Shown here in pieces: positions 63,970 to 64,000 of a DNA stretch of 64,000 bases (position 1 is its first letter; every line of letters starts with the position of its first letter). The translations under genes and the position numbers were made by a program. The DNA is from Puia sp963703355 (GTDB taxonomy: Bacteria; Bacteroidota; Bacteroidia; Chitinophagales; Chitinophagaceae), in the NCBI GenBank assembly GCA_963703355.1, contig OY969813.1:3100001-3164000 (forward strand), written 5' to 3'. The notes beneath the pieces were generated by a model that made no database searches, was not told where the DNA came from, and saw only the letters and a program-made list of their open reading frames with translations.

Positions 63970-64000
63970 AAGCAATCACTTATAGGAAAGTCTTAAAAAC

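Noticed and set aside
1..64000. tRNA and rRNA genes
   Set aside because: No cloverleaf-type T-loop or rRNA-like segment was recognised by eye; a covariance-model search was not possible.

Overview
This window is a chromosomal segment of a Bacteroidota bacterium, most likely from the Chitinophagales/Chitinophagaceae side of the phylum. The evidence is the type IX secretion (T9SS) machinery and cargo (PorX, GldF, GldG, and six proteins with type A or type B C-terminal sorting domains), a fused MurF-Alr, the acpP-fabF-rnc order, DUF5686, S8/GEVED and LytTR families, and a recurrent TAnnTTTG promoter -7 element just upstream of several starts. No rRNA, tRNA, CRISPR array, insertion sequence or prophage was recognised. 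Nearly all of the sequence is coding, in short operons on both strands.

Layout. 0-8 kb: a class III aminotransferase, a PKD/type B sorting protein, a double thioredoxin-fold protein, and a minus-strand sensory operon (degenerate LytS-like kinase, intact LytS-like kinase, LytTR regulator). 8-17 kb: a ScyD/ScyE-like lipoprotein with a putative outer-membrane protein, two tandem class III nucleotide cyclase-TPR paralogues, and a DUF5686 outer-membrane protein divergent from glycyl-tRNA synthetase. 17-28 kb: a small coiled-coil membrane protein, an FNR-like reductase, a large secreted S8 protease, a small secreted protein, and mfd. 28-33 kb: GNAT, acpP, fabF, rnc, cysteine desulfurase and an A-type Fe-S carrier. 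33-42 kb: a T9SS cargo, then gldF, gldG, a TerC-family protein, murF-alr and lspA. 42-54 kb: a secreted sugar-dehydrogenase-like propeller, fumC, a DUF1800-DUF1501-type B sorting operon, and a large repeat and glycine-rich secreted protein. 54-64 kb: a HerA-like ATPase, lpxD and an HD hydrolase on the minus strand, divergent from porX. After porX come a small conserved-looking protein, an MBL hydrolase, a beta-barrel, an HhH protein, small unknowns, a stand-alone Clp N-domain protein and a 46-residue basic protein.

How they work together. GldF/GldG and PorX belong to gliding/T9SS biology, and the window carries several of the likely clients of that system. Housekeeping envelope functions (lpxD, lspA, murF-alr, acpP/fabF) are interleaved with them.

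The most unusual signals are: (1) an intact LytS kinase preceded by a paralogue that has lost the phospho-acceptor His, the N-box Asn and the G-box; (2) two adjacent cyclases whose purine-selecting Lys/Asp pair is replaced by Asn/Lys; (3) a set of intergenic arrays of 7- or 8-bp units, several in inverted pairs, that sit directly on gene 3' ends and in places encode the last codons; (4) a protein with three diverged W/GPW modules and a glycine-rich tail; (5) a DUF1501 protein that combines a twin-arginine-like N-terminus with a T9SS sorting domain.
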